DNA of 64,000 bases from Mucilaginibacter pedocola (GTDB lineage Bacteria; Bacteroidota; Bacteroidia; Sphingobacteriales; Sphingobacteriaceae): NCBI RefSeq assembly GCF_002013915.1, contig NZ_MBTF01000039.1:248001-312000 (forward strand), read 5' to 3'. The notes under the pieces were generated by a model. The model saw only the letters and a list, made by a program, of their open reading frames with translations. It was not told the DNA's origin and did not search any database. A program made the position numbers and the translations under genes. Each line of letters starts with the position of its first letter. Positions within the stretch are counted from its first letter, which is position 1. Shown one piece after another: positions 43,408 through 51,809 of the stretch.

Positions 43408-44035
43408 CAGAACCTGGCGGGCCATGGTGATGGCCATCATGTCCGCTTACACGACCCGCTCGATGGCACAGGCTGATGAATTACAACAGCTGGCACTCAA
43501 TATCGAAAAACTGACACAGTTCAAGGCGATCCTATCCGATATGAAGAAAGGCTATGCCATCTATCAGCAGGGCTATGGCTTGGTCAGCAATATCTCCAAA
43601 GGGAATTTCGACCTGCATCATGTTTACCTCACCGGCCTGATGGCAGTGAGCCCGGCCGTACGAAATAACCCCCGGGTCGCCCAGATCATCGAACAGCAGA
43701 GTGGCCTGATGAATGAGTATAAACGCTATGCTATGTGTTTCCGGCAAAGCGGCAGTTTCGCTGCCGGGGAACTGGCTTATTTTGAGCGGGTCTATGGCCA
43801 GCTTATCCATCAAAGCAATATCAATGCGGACCAGTTGGCCGATGTGGCAACAGCGGGTAAGCTCCGGATGTCCGATGACGACAGGCTAACGGCGATCGAA
43901 CGTATCTACAGCCAAAGCAGCGACCAGTTGCAATTCCTCCGATGGTTCAACCGCAAAGCTATTTTGCTTAGCCTTGGACGGAGCAAGGACCTTCAAGATA
44001 CACGGATGCTTAAAAGCCTATACGGCCTGAAATAA
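43394..44035 (+). CDS. Periplasmic conjugation protein (paralogue 3)
   Basis: 213 residues; signal segment to SMAQADELQQ. Shares with paralogue 2: KGYAIYQQGYGLVSNISKGN, FDLHHVYLTGLMAVSPAVRN, AYFERVYGQLIHQS, MSDDDRLTAIERIYSQS, and the end RSKDLQDTRMLKSLYGLK. Overlaps paralogue 2 by 14 nt and is followed 12 nt later by traJ. Confidence 0.65.
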   Translation: MGTFSRTWRAMVMAIMSAYTTRSMAQADELQQLALNIEKLTQFKAILSDMKKGYAIYQQGYGLVSNISKGNFDLHHVYLTGLMAVSPAVRNNPRVAQIIEQQSGLMNEYKRYAMCFRQSGSFAAGELAYFERVYGQLIHQSNINADQLADVATAGKLRMSDDDRLTAIERIYSQSSDQLQFLRWFNRKAILLSLGRSKDLQDTRMLKSLYGLK

Positions 44036-44047
44036 AAAACGATCATC

Positions 44048-45253
44048 ATGAAAAAGATAACGATCATGAGCACCCTGATGGCGCTCACAGGGACCTTATT
44101 CCCTTTTTTTTCCTATGCCCAGAACCTGTCCGGTGACATCCACGGGCTGCAGGGCGTACTGGATAATATCTACAACGAGATGCTGCCGATGTGCAGCCAG
44201 TTGATCGGCGTGGCGAGGGGTATCGCCGGCTTCGGCGCCTTATGGTATATCGCTGCGCGCGTCTGGCGGCACCTCGCCAACGCGGAACCGGTGGACCTTT
44301 ACCCGCTGTTAAGGCCATTTGCCCTCGGCATGGCGGTGCTCCTGTTCCCAACGGTCATCGCGCTGATCAATGGTATCATGAACCCAACCGTGGCCGCGAC
44401 CGGTGGTATGGTCCAACGTTCGGAAGCGGCCATCGAACGACTGTTGAAACAGAAACAGGCCGCCATCGAAAAGACAGGCACCTGGCAAATGTATGTCGGC
44501 GAGAATGGCGGCGGAGACCGCGATAAATGGTATAAATATACCCATCCGAAGGGCGAGAATGAAGGCTTCATCGATGGTATCGGCAATGACGTGAAATTCG
44601 CAATGGACAAGGCCGCTTATAACTTCCGCAACAGTGTCAAGCAATGGCTGAGCGAGGTCCTTCAGGTCATCTATGAAGCGGCCGCCCTTTGTATCAATAC
44701 CATCCGTACCTTCTACCTTATCGTGCTGGCGATCCTCGGACCGCTGGTGATCGGGCTGTCGGTTTACGATGGCTTCCAGCATGTCCTGACCAGTTGGCTG
44801 GCCAAATACCTGAATGTTTTCCTGTGGCTCCCGGTCGCCAATATTTTCGGGAGCATCATCGGCAAGGTCCAGGAGAATATGATCCGGCTGGACATCAGCC
44901 AGGTACAAAGTGCAGGCGACACATTCTTCAGCTCCACGGACACCGCCTACCTGATCTTCCTGCTCATCGGCATCGTCGGTTACTTCACAGTTCCCGCTGT
45001 GGCAGGCTACATCATCAACCCGGGCGGGAACAATGGCTTGCTGAACAAGATCACCAGCCTGGCATCGGTCAGCCTGGGCAATATTAGTTCAACTTCACAG
45101 GCCGCCGGTGCTTCGGCAGGCGGACGTATGGCCAACGGGCTGAAGAATATCGCCAATGCGCCGGGGGACTTTCTCGAAGGTTACCGGTCAGCAGGCGGCG
45201 ACGTGAACGCCCAACAGGCAGAGAAACTCAATGGCAACCCTAAAAAACAATAA
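44048..45253 (+). CDS. traJ: Conjugative transposon protein TraJ (VirB6-like)
   Basis: 401 residues. Signal peptide ending SYAQ, several membrane helices (SQLIGVARGIAGFGALWYIA, RPFALGMAVLLFPTVIALI, TFYLIVLAILGPLVIGLSVY, YLIFLLIGIVGYFTVPAVAG) and a C-terminal cytoplasmic or periplasmic Gly/Ala/Asn tail. VDLYPLLRPFALGM and LSVYDGFQHVLTSWLAKYLN are TraJ family features. Polytopic inner-membrane channel component of the T4SS. traK begins 2 nt after its stop. Confidence 0.9.
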   Translation: MKKITIMSTLMALTGTLFPFFSYAQNLSGDIHGLQGVLDNIYNEMLPMCSQLIGVARGIAGFGALWYIAARVWRHLANAEPVDLYPLLRPFALGMAVLLFPTVIALINGIMNPTVAATGGMVQRSEAAIERLLKQKQAAIEKTGTWQMYVGENGGGDRDKWYKYTHPKGENEGFIDGIGNDVKFAMDKAAYNFRNSVKQWLSEVLQVIYEAAALCINTIRTFYLIVLAILGPLVIGLSVYDGFQHVLTSWLAKYLNVFLWLPVANIFGSIIGKVQENMIRLDISQVQSAGDTFFSSTDTAYLIFLLIGIVGYFTVPAVAGYIINPGGNNGLLNKITSLASVSLGNISSTSQAAGASAGGRMANGLKNIANAPGDFLEGYRSAGGDVNAQQAEKLNGNPKKQ

Positions 45254-45254
45254 C

Positions 45255-45872
45255 ATGTTCACACATTTGAAAAACATCGAAACGGCCTTCCAGCAGAACA
45301 AGAAGATCGTCGCATTGGTCATCCTGAGCAGTGCCGCGGTGATGATCGCCGCGATCTGGTTCGCTTATCATGCCTACCAGCAAGCGAACGCCCGCGTTTA
45401 TGTAATGGCCAACGGAAAAGTGATCGAAGCGTTAGCGGCCGACCGCCGGGAGAACATCCCCGTCGAGGCCCGTGACCACATCCGGATGTTCCACCAATAT
45501 TTCTTTACGCTGGACCCGGATGAAAAAGTGATCGATGAGCACATCGGCAAAGCACTTTACTTAGCTGATGAAAGCGCGCGAAATCAATACAACGGCCTCA
45601 AAGAAAAGAACTTTTACAATAATGTGATCTCGGGCAATATCAGCCAGCAGATACAGGTCGACAGCATCCGGCTGGACATGGACCAGTATCCCTATCATTT
45701 CACCTGTTACGTGCTGGAAAAACTGATCCGTTCGACATCGACCATTCATAAGGTGCTGGTCACAGAAGGCTACCTGCGCAATGTCGGACGGTCGGACAAT
45801 AATCCGCACGGTTTCCTGATCGAGAAGTGGGAGACCGTTGCGAACCGGGATACCAACATCAACCAGCCATGA
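45255..45872 (+). CDS. traK: Conjugative transposon protein TraK (VirB8-like)
   Basis: 205 residues from ATG 45255. N-terminal cytoplasmic part, one membrane helix IVALVILSSAAVMIAAIWFA, and a periplasmic domain with DHIRMFHQYFFTLDPDEKVI, RNQYNGLKEKNFYNNVI and FLIEKWETV. TraK family of Bacteroidetes elements, thought to be a VirB8-type assembly factor. Overlaps the next gene by 4 nt. Confidence 0.9.
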   Translation: MFTHLKNIETAFQQNKKIVALVILSSAAVMIAAIWFAYHAYQQANARVYVMANGKVIEALAADRRENIPVEARDHIRMFHQYFFTLDPDEKVIDEHIGKALYLADESARNQYNGLKEKNFYNNVISGNISQQIQVDSIRLDMDQYPYHFTCYVLEKLIRSTSTIHKVLVTEGYLRNVGRSDNNPHGFLIEKWETVANRDTNINQP

Positions 45873-46090
45873 TGAGGAAGACCATGAACGGATTGAGCCG
45901 CAAGTATAACGCCTGCGCACCAAGTGTGCGTGCCGGGTACCTGTTCGCGTTCTGCGCGGTCTTTCTTGCCCTGCTGTGGCTCGGCATCCGACTGATCCGG
46001 TTCGACCAGTTCAGCAAAGCAAAAATACCGGCCTACATCGGCCGCCCTTCGGGGCCAATGCTCCCCGATACGACCAAACATCAAAAATAA
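45869..46090 (+). CDS. Small membrane protein, TraL position
   Basis: 73 residues from ATG 45869, overlapping traK by 4 nt. One helix AGYLFAFCAVFLALLWLGI follows a basic start MMRKTMNGLSRKYNACAPS. Size and position between traK and traM are those of TraL in CTnDOT-type elements. Sequence similarity is not asserted. Confidence 0.6.
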   Translation: MMRKTMNGLSRKYNACAPSVRAGYLFAFCAVFLALLWLGIRLIRFDQFSKAKIPAYIGRPSGPMLPDTTKHQK

Positions 46091-47100
46091 TGACCATGGA
46101 AAAGCAACGAAAATTCTACCTGGTATTACCATTACTCGTGATACCTTTTCTGACAATGGCCTTCTGGGCCCTCGGCGGTGGCCGGGGCACCGGGCCGGCC
46201 GCAATGGCCAAGGGACTCGATACCGACCTGCCTGAAGCGCAATTCCGGGAAAAAGAAGGCGGTAAGCTGGCCGTCTACCAAGCCGCCCAGCGTGATTCCA
46301 GCGGGGACGGCGTCAGTCCCGACTTTCTCCGGTCTTTGGGCATGAAGAAAGACACCACGGCCGGCTTGGCCGCGAACCCCGGCGCGGATGAACAAGCGCT
46401 CCTGATACAGCAGAAACTGGCCGCATTGCAGCGACAGCTCGGTAACCCCGTACCGGAGGCCGAACGGCCCTATTATTCGGAGCCCGCACCCAACAGGCGT
46501 ACGGAAAGAACATCACCGCCTAATGTCCAGGCCGAAGACCCTGAACTCCGCCAACTGGACAAGATGCTGGACAAGATCCAGGCCATCCAGAACCCGGCGG
46601 CGGCCGTCCCTCAGGAGAAACCCAAAAGTGAACCTGCAAACCCGTTCCGCGCGATACGCGCAGCCATCGACGGCAAGCAAAAGGTGGCGGACGGCGCCGC
46701 AGTGAAATTGAAACTGACCGACACGGCGACCATCAAAGGGCAGCTTTTCGGTGCGGGGCAGGCGCTCTACGGGGTCGGACAGGTCGCGAACCAACGCTTA
46801 CTCATTACGGTCAGGAATATCCGGGTCGGGGACAACATCATCCCGGTCGACCTGACCGTCTTCGGCACCGATGGCATGCCCGGCATCCCGGCACCCGAAG
46901 CCGAACTGGGGGGCGCGGTAAGCAACGGGGCCGACAATGCGATCCAAAGCATGCAGGTCATGACCATGGACCAAAGCCTCGGGGCACAGGCAGCGGCAGG
47001 AGGGATCAATGCCGCCAAAGGCCTGTTCAGTAAAAAAATAAAGAAGATCAGGGTGAAGCTTTCCGATGACCAGGCCGTCCTGCTTAAACTTAATAACTGA
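46090..47100 (+). CDS. traM: Conjugative transposon protein TraM (VirB10-like)
   Basis: 336 residues from ATG 46090 (ATG 46096 also possible); overlaps the previous stop by 1 nt. N-terminal helix FYLVLPLLVIPFLTMAFWAL, a long Pro/Glu-rich periplasmic linker, and a C-terminal beta domain with GQLFGAGQALYGVGQVANQR, LLITVRNIRVGDNIIPVDLT and VFGTDGMPGIP, then RVKLSDDQAVLLK. This matches TraM of Bacteroidetes elements. TraN, its usual neighbour, does not follow. Confidence 0.9.
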   Translation: MTMEKQRKFYLVLPLLVIPFLTMAFWALGGGRGTGPAAMAKGLDTDLPEAQFREKEGGKLAVYQAAQRDSSGDGVSPDFLRSLGMKKDTTAGLAANPGADEQALLIQQKLAALQRQLGNPVPEAERPYYSEPAPNRRTERTSPPNVQAEDPELRQLDKMLDKIQAIQNPAAAVPQEKPKSEPANPFRAIRAAIDGKQKVADGAAVKLKLTDTATIKGQLFGAGQALYGVGQVANQRLLITVRNIRVGDNIIPVDLTVFGTDGMPGIPAPEAELGGAVSNGADNAIQSMQVMTMDQSLGAQAAAGGINAAKGLFSKKIKKIRVKLSDDQAVLLKLNN

Positions 47101-47102
47101 TC

Positions 47103-48137
47103 ATGAAACAATTGCCGAACAGGGTCCTCCTGGCGATCAGGGCCTGGGATGACCGCAGAAAAGAACTGGAGCCCTTGCTAAAGGCGGGCCACACCGATGA
47201 ACCGACGGTGCGGGTGCTCCAACTGGAACATATGCGGAAAGCCCGGCACCGGCTTAATGAATACGCGCGGCCCGATGAGCGCCCTTTCCTCCTGCTGCTG
47301 AATAACCAGGTCAGGAAATTAGAGCGGCAACTGCGGCCCAACCTGTTCCTGCGACTCTTGTCCCGGTTAAAGGACCGGCTTATCGATGGCCCGTTGTACC
47401 TCTCCCGACGGGCGAAACAAAGGGAACTCAACATGAGCGGCCTTAAGACCAGGTTAAGGGATTCCGGTTTCGGCCACCTTGCCGGTAAACTCGAGCGGCA
47501 CCTCGACCCGGAAATGAACGCGGTGACGATACCCATGGATTTTAGGCTGAATGAAGAAAAAGGCCTGAAATATGACCTGTCATTCGAAAAGGACATGAAC
47601 GGCGACTATCAGTTCAACCGGGTAGCGGGCAGTTTGCTGGAAAAAGGAGAAACGGTCCGTTCACAAGTGTTCGATCTTTCCGAATGGCCGGACCTGTCTT
47701 CCAACCAGATCTGGAACCTGTTGGAAGGCCGGGCGCTGAAACAGCATTACACCGATATATCAGGGCACCGGAACAGTTGCTGGTTGCAGGTGGGCAAGAA
47801 CGGGCTCGAACGTTCGGCCCCGGAGAACGGTTTCGATCTCCGGGCCGCTTTGGCGGACTTGCCCGCGATCACACGCAACAAGGACGAACTCATCCGTTAC
47901 CTGGAGAACGGGCAAATGGTGCCGGCGCTTTGGAAACAAGGCCGGAATTACCTCCGCATCCAGGTGCAGGCCGACCCGAACAGCAAGTCAGTAAAGCTCT
48001 TTGACGAACAGGCGCAACAGACCACCGCGGAGAAACTGGACCAGAAAATAGCCAAACTTGGCCCGCGTGTCAGAACGCTGGGACAAGGCACCACCAAGAA
48101 CAAACGTGCACAACGCCGTAAACAACAACTATCATAA
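47103..48137 (+). CDS. Element protein with DUF3945-like module
   Basis: 344 residues. The N-terminal 110 are helical and basic. From about residue 108 (MSGLKTRLRDSGFGHLAGKL) it carries a module shared with the C-terminal part of 48945-51023: LKYDLSFEKDMNGDYQFNRV, NQIWNLLEGRALKQHY, ENGFDLRAALADL and an NYLRIQVQADPNSKSVKLFD strand. This recalls DUF3945-type modules of Bacteroidetes mobile elements, from memory. Immediately follows traM (2-nt gap). C-terminus is Lys/Arg-rich, suggesting nucleic-acid contact. Confidence 0.65.
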   Translation: MKQLPNRVLLAIRAWDDRRKELEPLLKAGHTDEPTVRVLQLEHMRKARHRLNEYARPDERPFLLLLNNQVRKLERQLRPNLFLRLLSRLKDRLIDGPLYLSRRAKQRELNMSGLKTRLRDSGFGHLAGKLERHLDPEMNAVTIPMDFRLNEEKGLKYDLSFEKDMNGDYQFNRVAGSLLEKGETVRSQVFDLSEWPDLSSNQIWNLLEGRALKQHYTDISGHRNSCWLQVGKNGLERSAPENGFDLRAALADLPAITRNKDELIRYLENGQMVPALWKQGRNYLRIQVQADPNSKSVKLFDEQAQQTTAEKLDQKIAKLGPRVRTLGQGTTKNKRAQRRKQQLS

Positions 48138-48143
48138 CCACAA

Positions 48144-48941
48144 ATGAACGAACTCAATGAGTACTTAGACCAGGTCATCCAAGGTGATTGCCTGGATATC
48201 ATGCCACAGTTACCTGCACAAAGTATCGACCTGATCCTCTGCGACCTGCCTTACGGTACCACACAGAACCCCTGGGACGAGGTCATCGACCTCGGCGAAC
48301 TATGGAAGAATTACCAGCGGCTGATCAAGCCGAACGGCGTCATCGCCCTGACCGGGCACGGGCTGTTCACCGGCAAACTGATGATGAGCCAGCCTGATAT
48401 GTTCCGGTATAAATTCGTTTGGATCAAGTCCAAGGCGCCGAATTTCCTCCAGGCCAAACAACAGCCGCTGAAAAAGCACGAGGATGTCTGCATATTCTAT
48501 CGCAAGCGGCCGACCTATAACCCGCAGATGACCATGGGGAAGCCCTATGATACAGGTTGGCGTAAGCCGGGTCAAACAGGCAGCTACGGTAATTACAAAC
48601 CGGTCTACCGGTCCAGTACCGGTCAGCGGTACCCGCTCGACCTCATCTTTATGGAAGACCCCCATCCTGACTGGGTCTACTGTAATACGGCCGAACTGGA
48701 AGGCAAGACCCATCATCCCAATCAAAAACCGGTCGCGCTGGGGCAATACCTTGTGCGCACTTATACAGAACCCGGCCAGGTCGTGCTTGATAATGCCTGC
48801 GGCAGCGGCTCGTTCCTTGTAGCGGCCGCCAAAGAGGGCCGGCATTTCATCGGGATCGAAAAGAACCAACACAGCCGAAGATTAAAGACCGAGGCCATCG
48901 ACTTTATCGAGGTCTGCCGGGAACGTTTAAAGACCGCATAG
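48144..48941 (+). CDS. Site-specific DNA methyltransferase (beta class)
   Basis: 265 residues. Catalytic motif IV DLPYGTTQNPWD near residue 34 comes before the SAM-binding motif I NACGSGSFLVAA near residue 218, the order of beta-class amino methyltransferases. Target-recognition part lies between (FRYKFVWIKSKAPNFLQAKQ, HPDWVYCNTAELEG). HPNQKPV is the conserved post-TRD motif. No restriction enzyme is beside it, so it is an orphan, perhaps protecting the element from host restriction during transfer. Gap of 6 nt after the previous gene and 3 nt before the next. Confidence 0.9.
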   Translation: MNELNEYLDQVIQGDCLDIMPQLPAQSIDLILCDLPYGTTQNPWDEVIDLGELWKNYQRLIKPNGVIALTGHGLFTGKLMMSQPDMFRYKFVWIKSKAPNFLQAKQQPLKKHEDVCIFYRKRPTYNPQMTMGKPYDTGWRKPGQTGSYGNYKPVYRSSTGQRYPLDLIFMEDPHPDWVYCNTAELEGKTHHPNQKPVALGQYLVRTYTEPGQVVLDNACGSGSFLVAAAKEGRHFIGIEKNQHSRRLKTEAIDFIEVCRERLKTA

Positions 48942-48944
48942 CTT

Positions 48945-51023
48945 ATGGACAAGGCGCGTAATTTTTCAGAGTTAAAACAGGAACTGGAGGAACTTGGGTT
49001 CCCCTTACCGAGGATCATCGATCCCATCCGGCAGGCCATAAATGAAGGGCAGTTGTCCAGGATGGTCACCTATACGGAAGGCCCTTACCAGGCGACGCTT
49101 GACCTCGGGCAGGATGACCTCGGGCGGTTCCAGCTCTTCAGCTACACCCTTCAGCACCAGCAGGGGAAGCGGGCGGCCACTACCCTGGCCTTTGAAAGCG
49201 ACGTACCACTGGGCGACGCCGAGCGGCTGATCACATCCCGCATCGCCAATGGCCGGCGCAAGGTGCCCGATAGCCATATCCCGCTCTTTTTGACAGACGT
49301 CGAACGGGAACAAGTCCGCTTGGACCAGGCGACCGGGAAGATACAAAATGCAGGATCGGCCCAGGGAACCGGCGAACAAAAGATCGGAACAGCAAAGGAG
49401 GCCAAAATGGATACCAGTATCAATTTTTATGAATTGAAGGAAGAATTAGCCGCATTAGGGTTCAACCAGCCGGAGGTCATAGATACCCTACGCGAGATAT
49501 TTTCGGGCCAGCCATGGATCGATCACACGATACAGGTCGATGGCCGGGAGGCCGGGGAATGGATGGCCAGTTACGATATTATATTGGACCAGTCGAAGAA
49601 CGGGCGGCTGAACCATTACTGCTATACTGCCTACTTGGCCCATCAGGACGACCAGGACCTCCTGCGTTCCCAAACATTCGCCCCGGATGTCCCGGCAGCG
49701 ATGGCCATCGACCTCTTAAAGGAAAGGACGAAATTCCCGGAAGTACATGGCTTCGACCAGGCCATGCCGCTTTCGCTCGATAGAACGAAAGAATGGATCG
49801 CGTCCTATTTGGCACCTGATGACATCGAATCGAAATTAAAAGCCTTGCAGGAGCGATTGGCGGTAACTGGGTTCGACGGGCTTGATGTGCTGGCACAATT
49901 GCGGGAGCCGCTCGAAAAGAAAATGAGCAGGTTCTTTGTGAAAACATCGGATGAGACCAAAGACGCTGAGTTCTTCTTCACGCTGAGGTTCCGCCCCTCG
50001 GGCATAGGCCAGGTCGTACCTTGTTATTACTCGGCCTTCGTCCTCCCGCACGATATTGAATTAAGGCAGCGGATCGCCGCAGAACCGCAAAGATACCCGC
50101 TGGGCCAAAACTTCCAGCCGGAAGTGCATTGCGCAGATGCCATTGCATTCCTCCGCACCTGGTTACCCATACAACCCGATCATAAACATGTACAATCCAC
50201 GACCATGACGCCGGAAGACGTCAGGACCATTTTAAATCAAAATCAAAAGATCATGAACACGGAAAATCTAAAATTCTTGCAAAAAACACTGCTGAACCTG
50301 GGGTTCGGCGAGCAAGTGAACAAGCAACTGGAAAAGAACATGGAAAACAAAGTTCCCGAGTTCGCCCTCAGCGCCAAGCATGAGTTCAACCAGCAGAAGG
50401 TCGATTATAACTTACATTTCAAAGCCGGTGAGAACCAGGAAATGTATTTCTTCAACAAGTTCGACGCCAGCCTTGGCAAAGGGACCGACAAGCAACAGGA
50501 CCAGACCTTTTACATCAATAAAGGAAATGGCGTGACCGCCAAAGAGGCCTTCAACCTGATGGAAGGCCGGGCGGTCTACAAACAACTTTATAACCGCGAA
50601 GGCGAAGGTTACCACGCCTGGCTGCAGTTGGATGACAAGAACCTGACCCCGGGTGGCAACAAAGAGATCAGGCGCTTCAACGAGAACTACGGCTTCGACC
50701 TGGACGCCGTACTCAAAGGCAAAGGCATCAAAGAACTCAATACGCCGGAAGGCACCGATAACCTCTACCGTTCGCTCAAAAAAGGCAACGTCCAGCAGAT
50801 CACCGTCGACCGTAACGGTACAGACCAGAAATACTATATCTCTGCCAGCCCGCAGTTCAAGACCGTCGACTTGTACGACCACCAACAGAAACGCATCAAA
50901 CGCGAAGAACTGCTCAAACCGGAACAAATACAGAAAACCGGCAAAACGCAAAAAAAGAACGAGGAGCAAAAGGAGGGGCTGCCCGAAAAAAAGCCGCGCA
51001 GGCAAAATAAGATGAGCGCCTAA
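48945..51023 (+). CDS. Multi-repeat element protein with DUF3945-like C-terminus
   Basis: 692 residues in four related units: FSELKQELEELGFPLPRIID (about 4), FYELKEELAALGFNQPEVID (about 160), LKALQERLAVTGFDGLDVLA (about 293) and LKFLQKTLLNLGFGEQVNKQ (about 440). Each goes on into a beta-rich part ending in a helix like AERLI, AIDLL, AIAFL or AFNLMEGRAVYKQL. The last unit resembles the module in 47103-48137. The tail is extremely basic (KPRRQNKMSA). It closes the operon and is followed by a terminator at 51117. Role unknown; substrate handling in transfer is a guess. Confidence 0.7.
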   Translation: MDKARNFSELKQELEELGFPLPRIIDPIRQAINEGQLSRMVTYTEGPYQATLDLGQDDLGRFQLFSYTLQHQQGKRAATTLAFESDVPLGDAERLITSRIANGRRKVPDSHIPLFLTDVEREQVRLDQATGKIQNAGSAQGTGEQKIGTAKEAKMDTSINFYELKEELAALGFNQPEVIDTLREIFSGQPWIDHTIQVDGREAGEWMASYDIILDQSKNGRLNHYCYTAYLAHQDDQDLLRSQTFAPDVPAAMAIDLLKERTKFPEVHGFDQAMPLSLDRTKEWIASYLAPDDIESKLKALQERLAVTGFDGLDVLAQLREPLEKKMSRFFVKTSDETKDAEFFFTLRFRPSGIGQVVPCYYSAFVLPHDIELRQRIAAEPQRYPLGQNFQPEVHCADAIAFLRTWLPIQPDHKHVQSTTMTPEDVRTILNQNQKIMNTENLKFLQKTLLNLGFGEQVNKQLEKNMENKVPEFALSAKHEFNQQKVDYNLHFKAGENQEMYFFNKFDASLGKGTDKQQDQTFYINKGNGVTAKEAFNLMEGRAVYKQLYNREGEGYHAWLQLDDKNLTPGGNKEIRRFNENYGFDLDAVLKGKGIKELNTPEGTDNLYRSLKKGNVQQITVDRNGTDQKYYISASPQFKTVDLYDHQQKRIKREELLKPEQIQKTGKTQKKNEEQKEGLPEKKPRRQNKMSA

Positions 51024-51116
51024 AATAACCCGTGTATCCTATCACATTTTTCCAAAAAACATTACCTTGCCCCAATAGCCGGCGACCTGCCGGTCAATTG
51101 TGATAAGGTTTAGGTT

Positions 51117-51156
51117 AACGCCCCCTTGCAGCGAGTGCAGCGGGGCGTTGTTTTTA
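51117..51156 (+). terminator. Intrinsic terminator of the tra operon
   Basis: AACGCCCC (51117-51124) pairs exactly with GGGGCGTT (51142-51149) around a 17-base loop, followed by G and a run of five T. About 94 bases after the last stop codon. Confidence 0.85.
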
Positions 51157-51809
51157 AACTTGCCTTTCTATTCGTTCCCTATTTCACGCTACTTGAAAAG
51201 TAAAACAATTTTATTTTTTTGTGCTTAATGTCATTGCGTTTCAACCGCCTTGCAATTTATCTTTGCCGTCTATGCTAAAGCCAATAAAGATCGAGAACGA
51301 CAACCTGCTGATACATTCTTTCGATGCTACCGACCTTCAAAAATAGCCGGCAATGGTCAAAGGTATTTTCGCTTTGTTCTCGGATCCCAAAAAAGGTATC
51401 GCGTTTAACCGTTGCAGAAAATTACCTGAAAGAGCTTTAGAGATCTATTGGCTTTCCCCGACGATATAAAAGATCCTGGCTGATAGATATCAAATACCGG
51501 GATGTCTCTATTATCTGAAATTTCAGCGTAGTAGTATCGAAATAGCCACTGATTCATCTAAACCAGCGGCTTCCTAAATCCAGCTGGTCATGTTGGCCCG
51601 CATCACGTGCTGTTGATGTATCATTAGCGTGCGTAAGGTTGTATCAGAAGCGAACATAGGAACTGCCGCCTAATTGCAAGTACTTAATAATCAACTTATT
51701 GACTTTTTGGCACAAAGATAGAGACATGAAGTAAGTTGCTAAGGAACAGGTATTTATGGACCGAATCCTAAAACGGATAGTATCCGCCTAACATTAACCA
51801 ATACTTATT
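51157..51809. other. Intergenic stretch, minor debris
   Basis: About 650 bases. A forward frame near 51270-51345 reads KIENDNLLIHSFDATDLQ and then stops; it looks like the beginning of a gene but has no continuation. No promoter element of the expected type was clear upstream of 51810. Confidence 0.3.
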
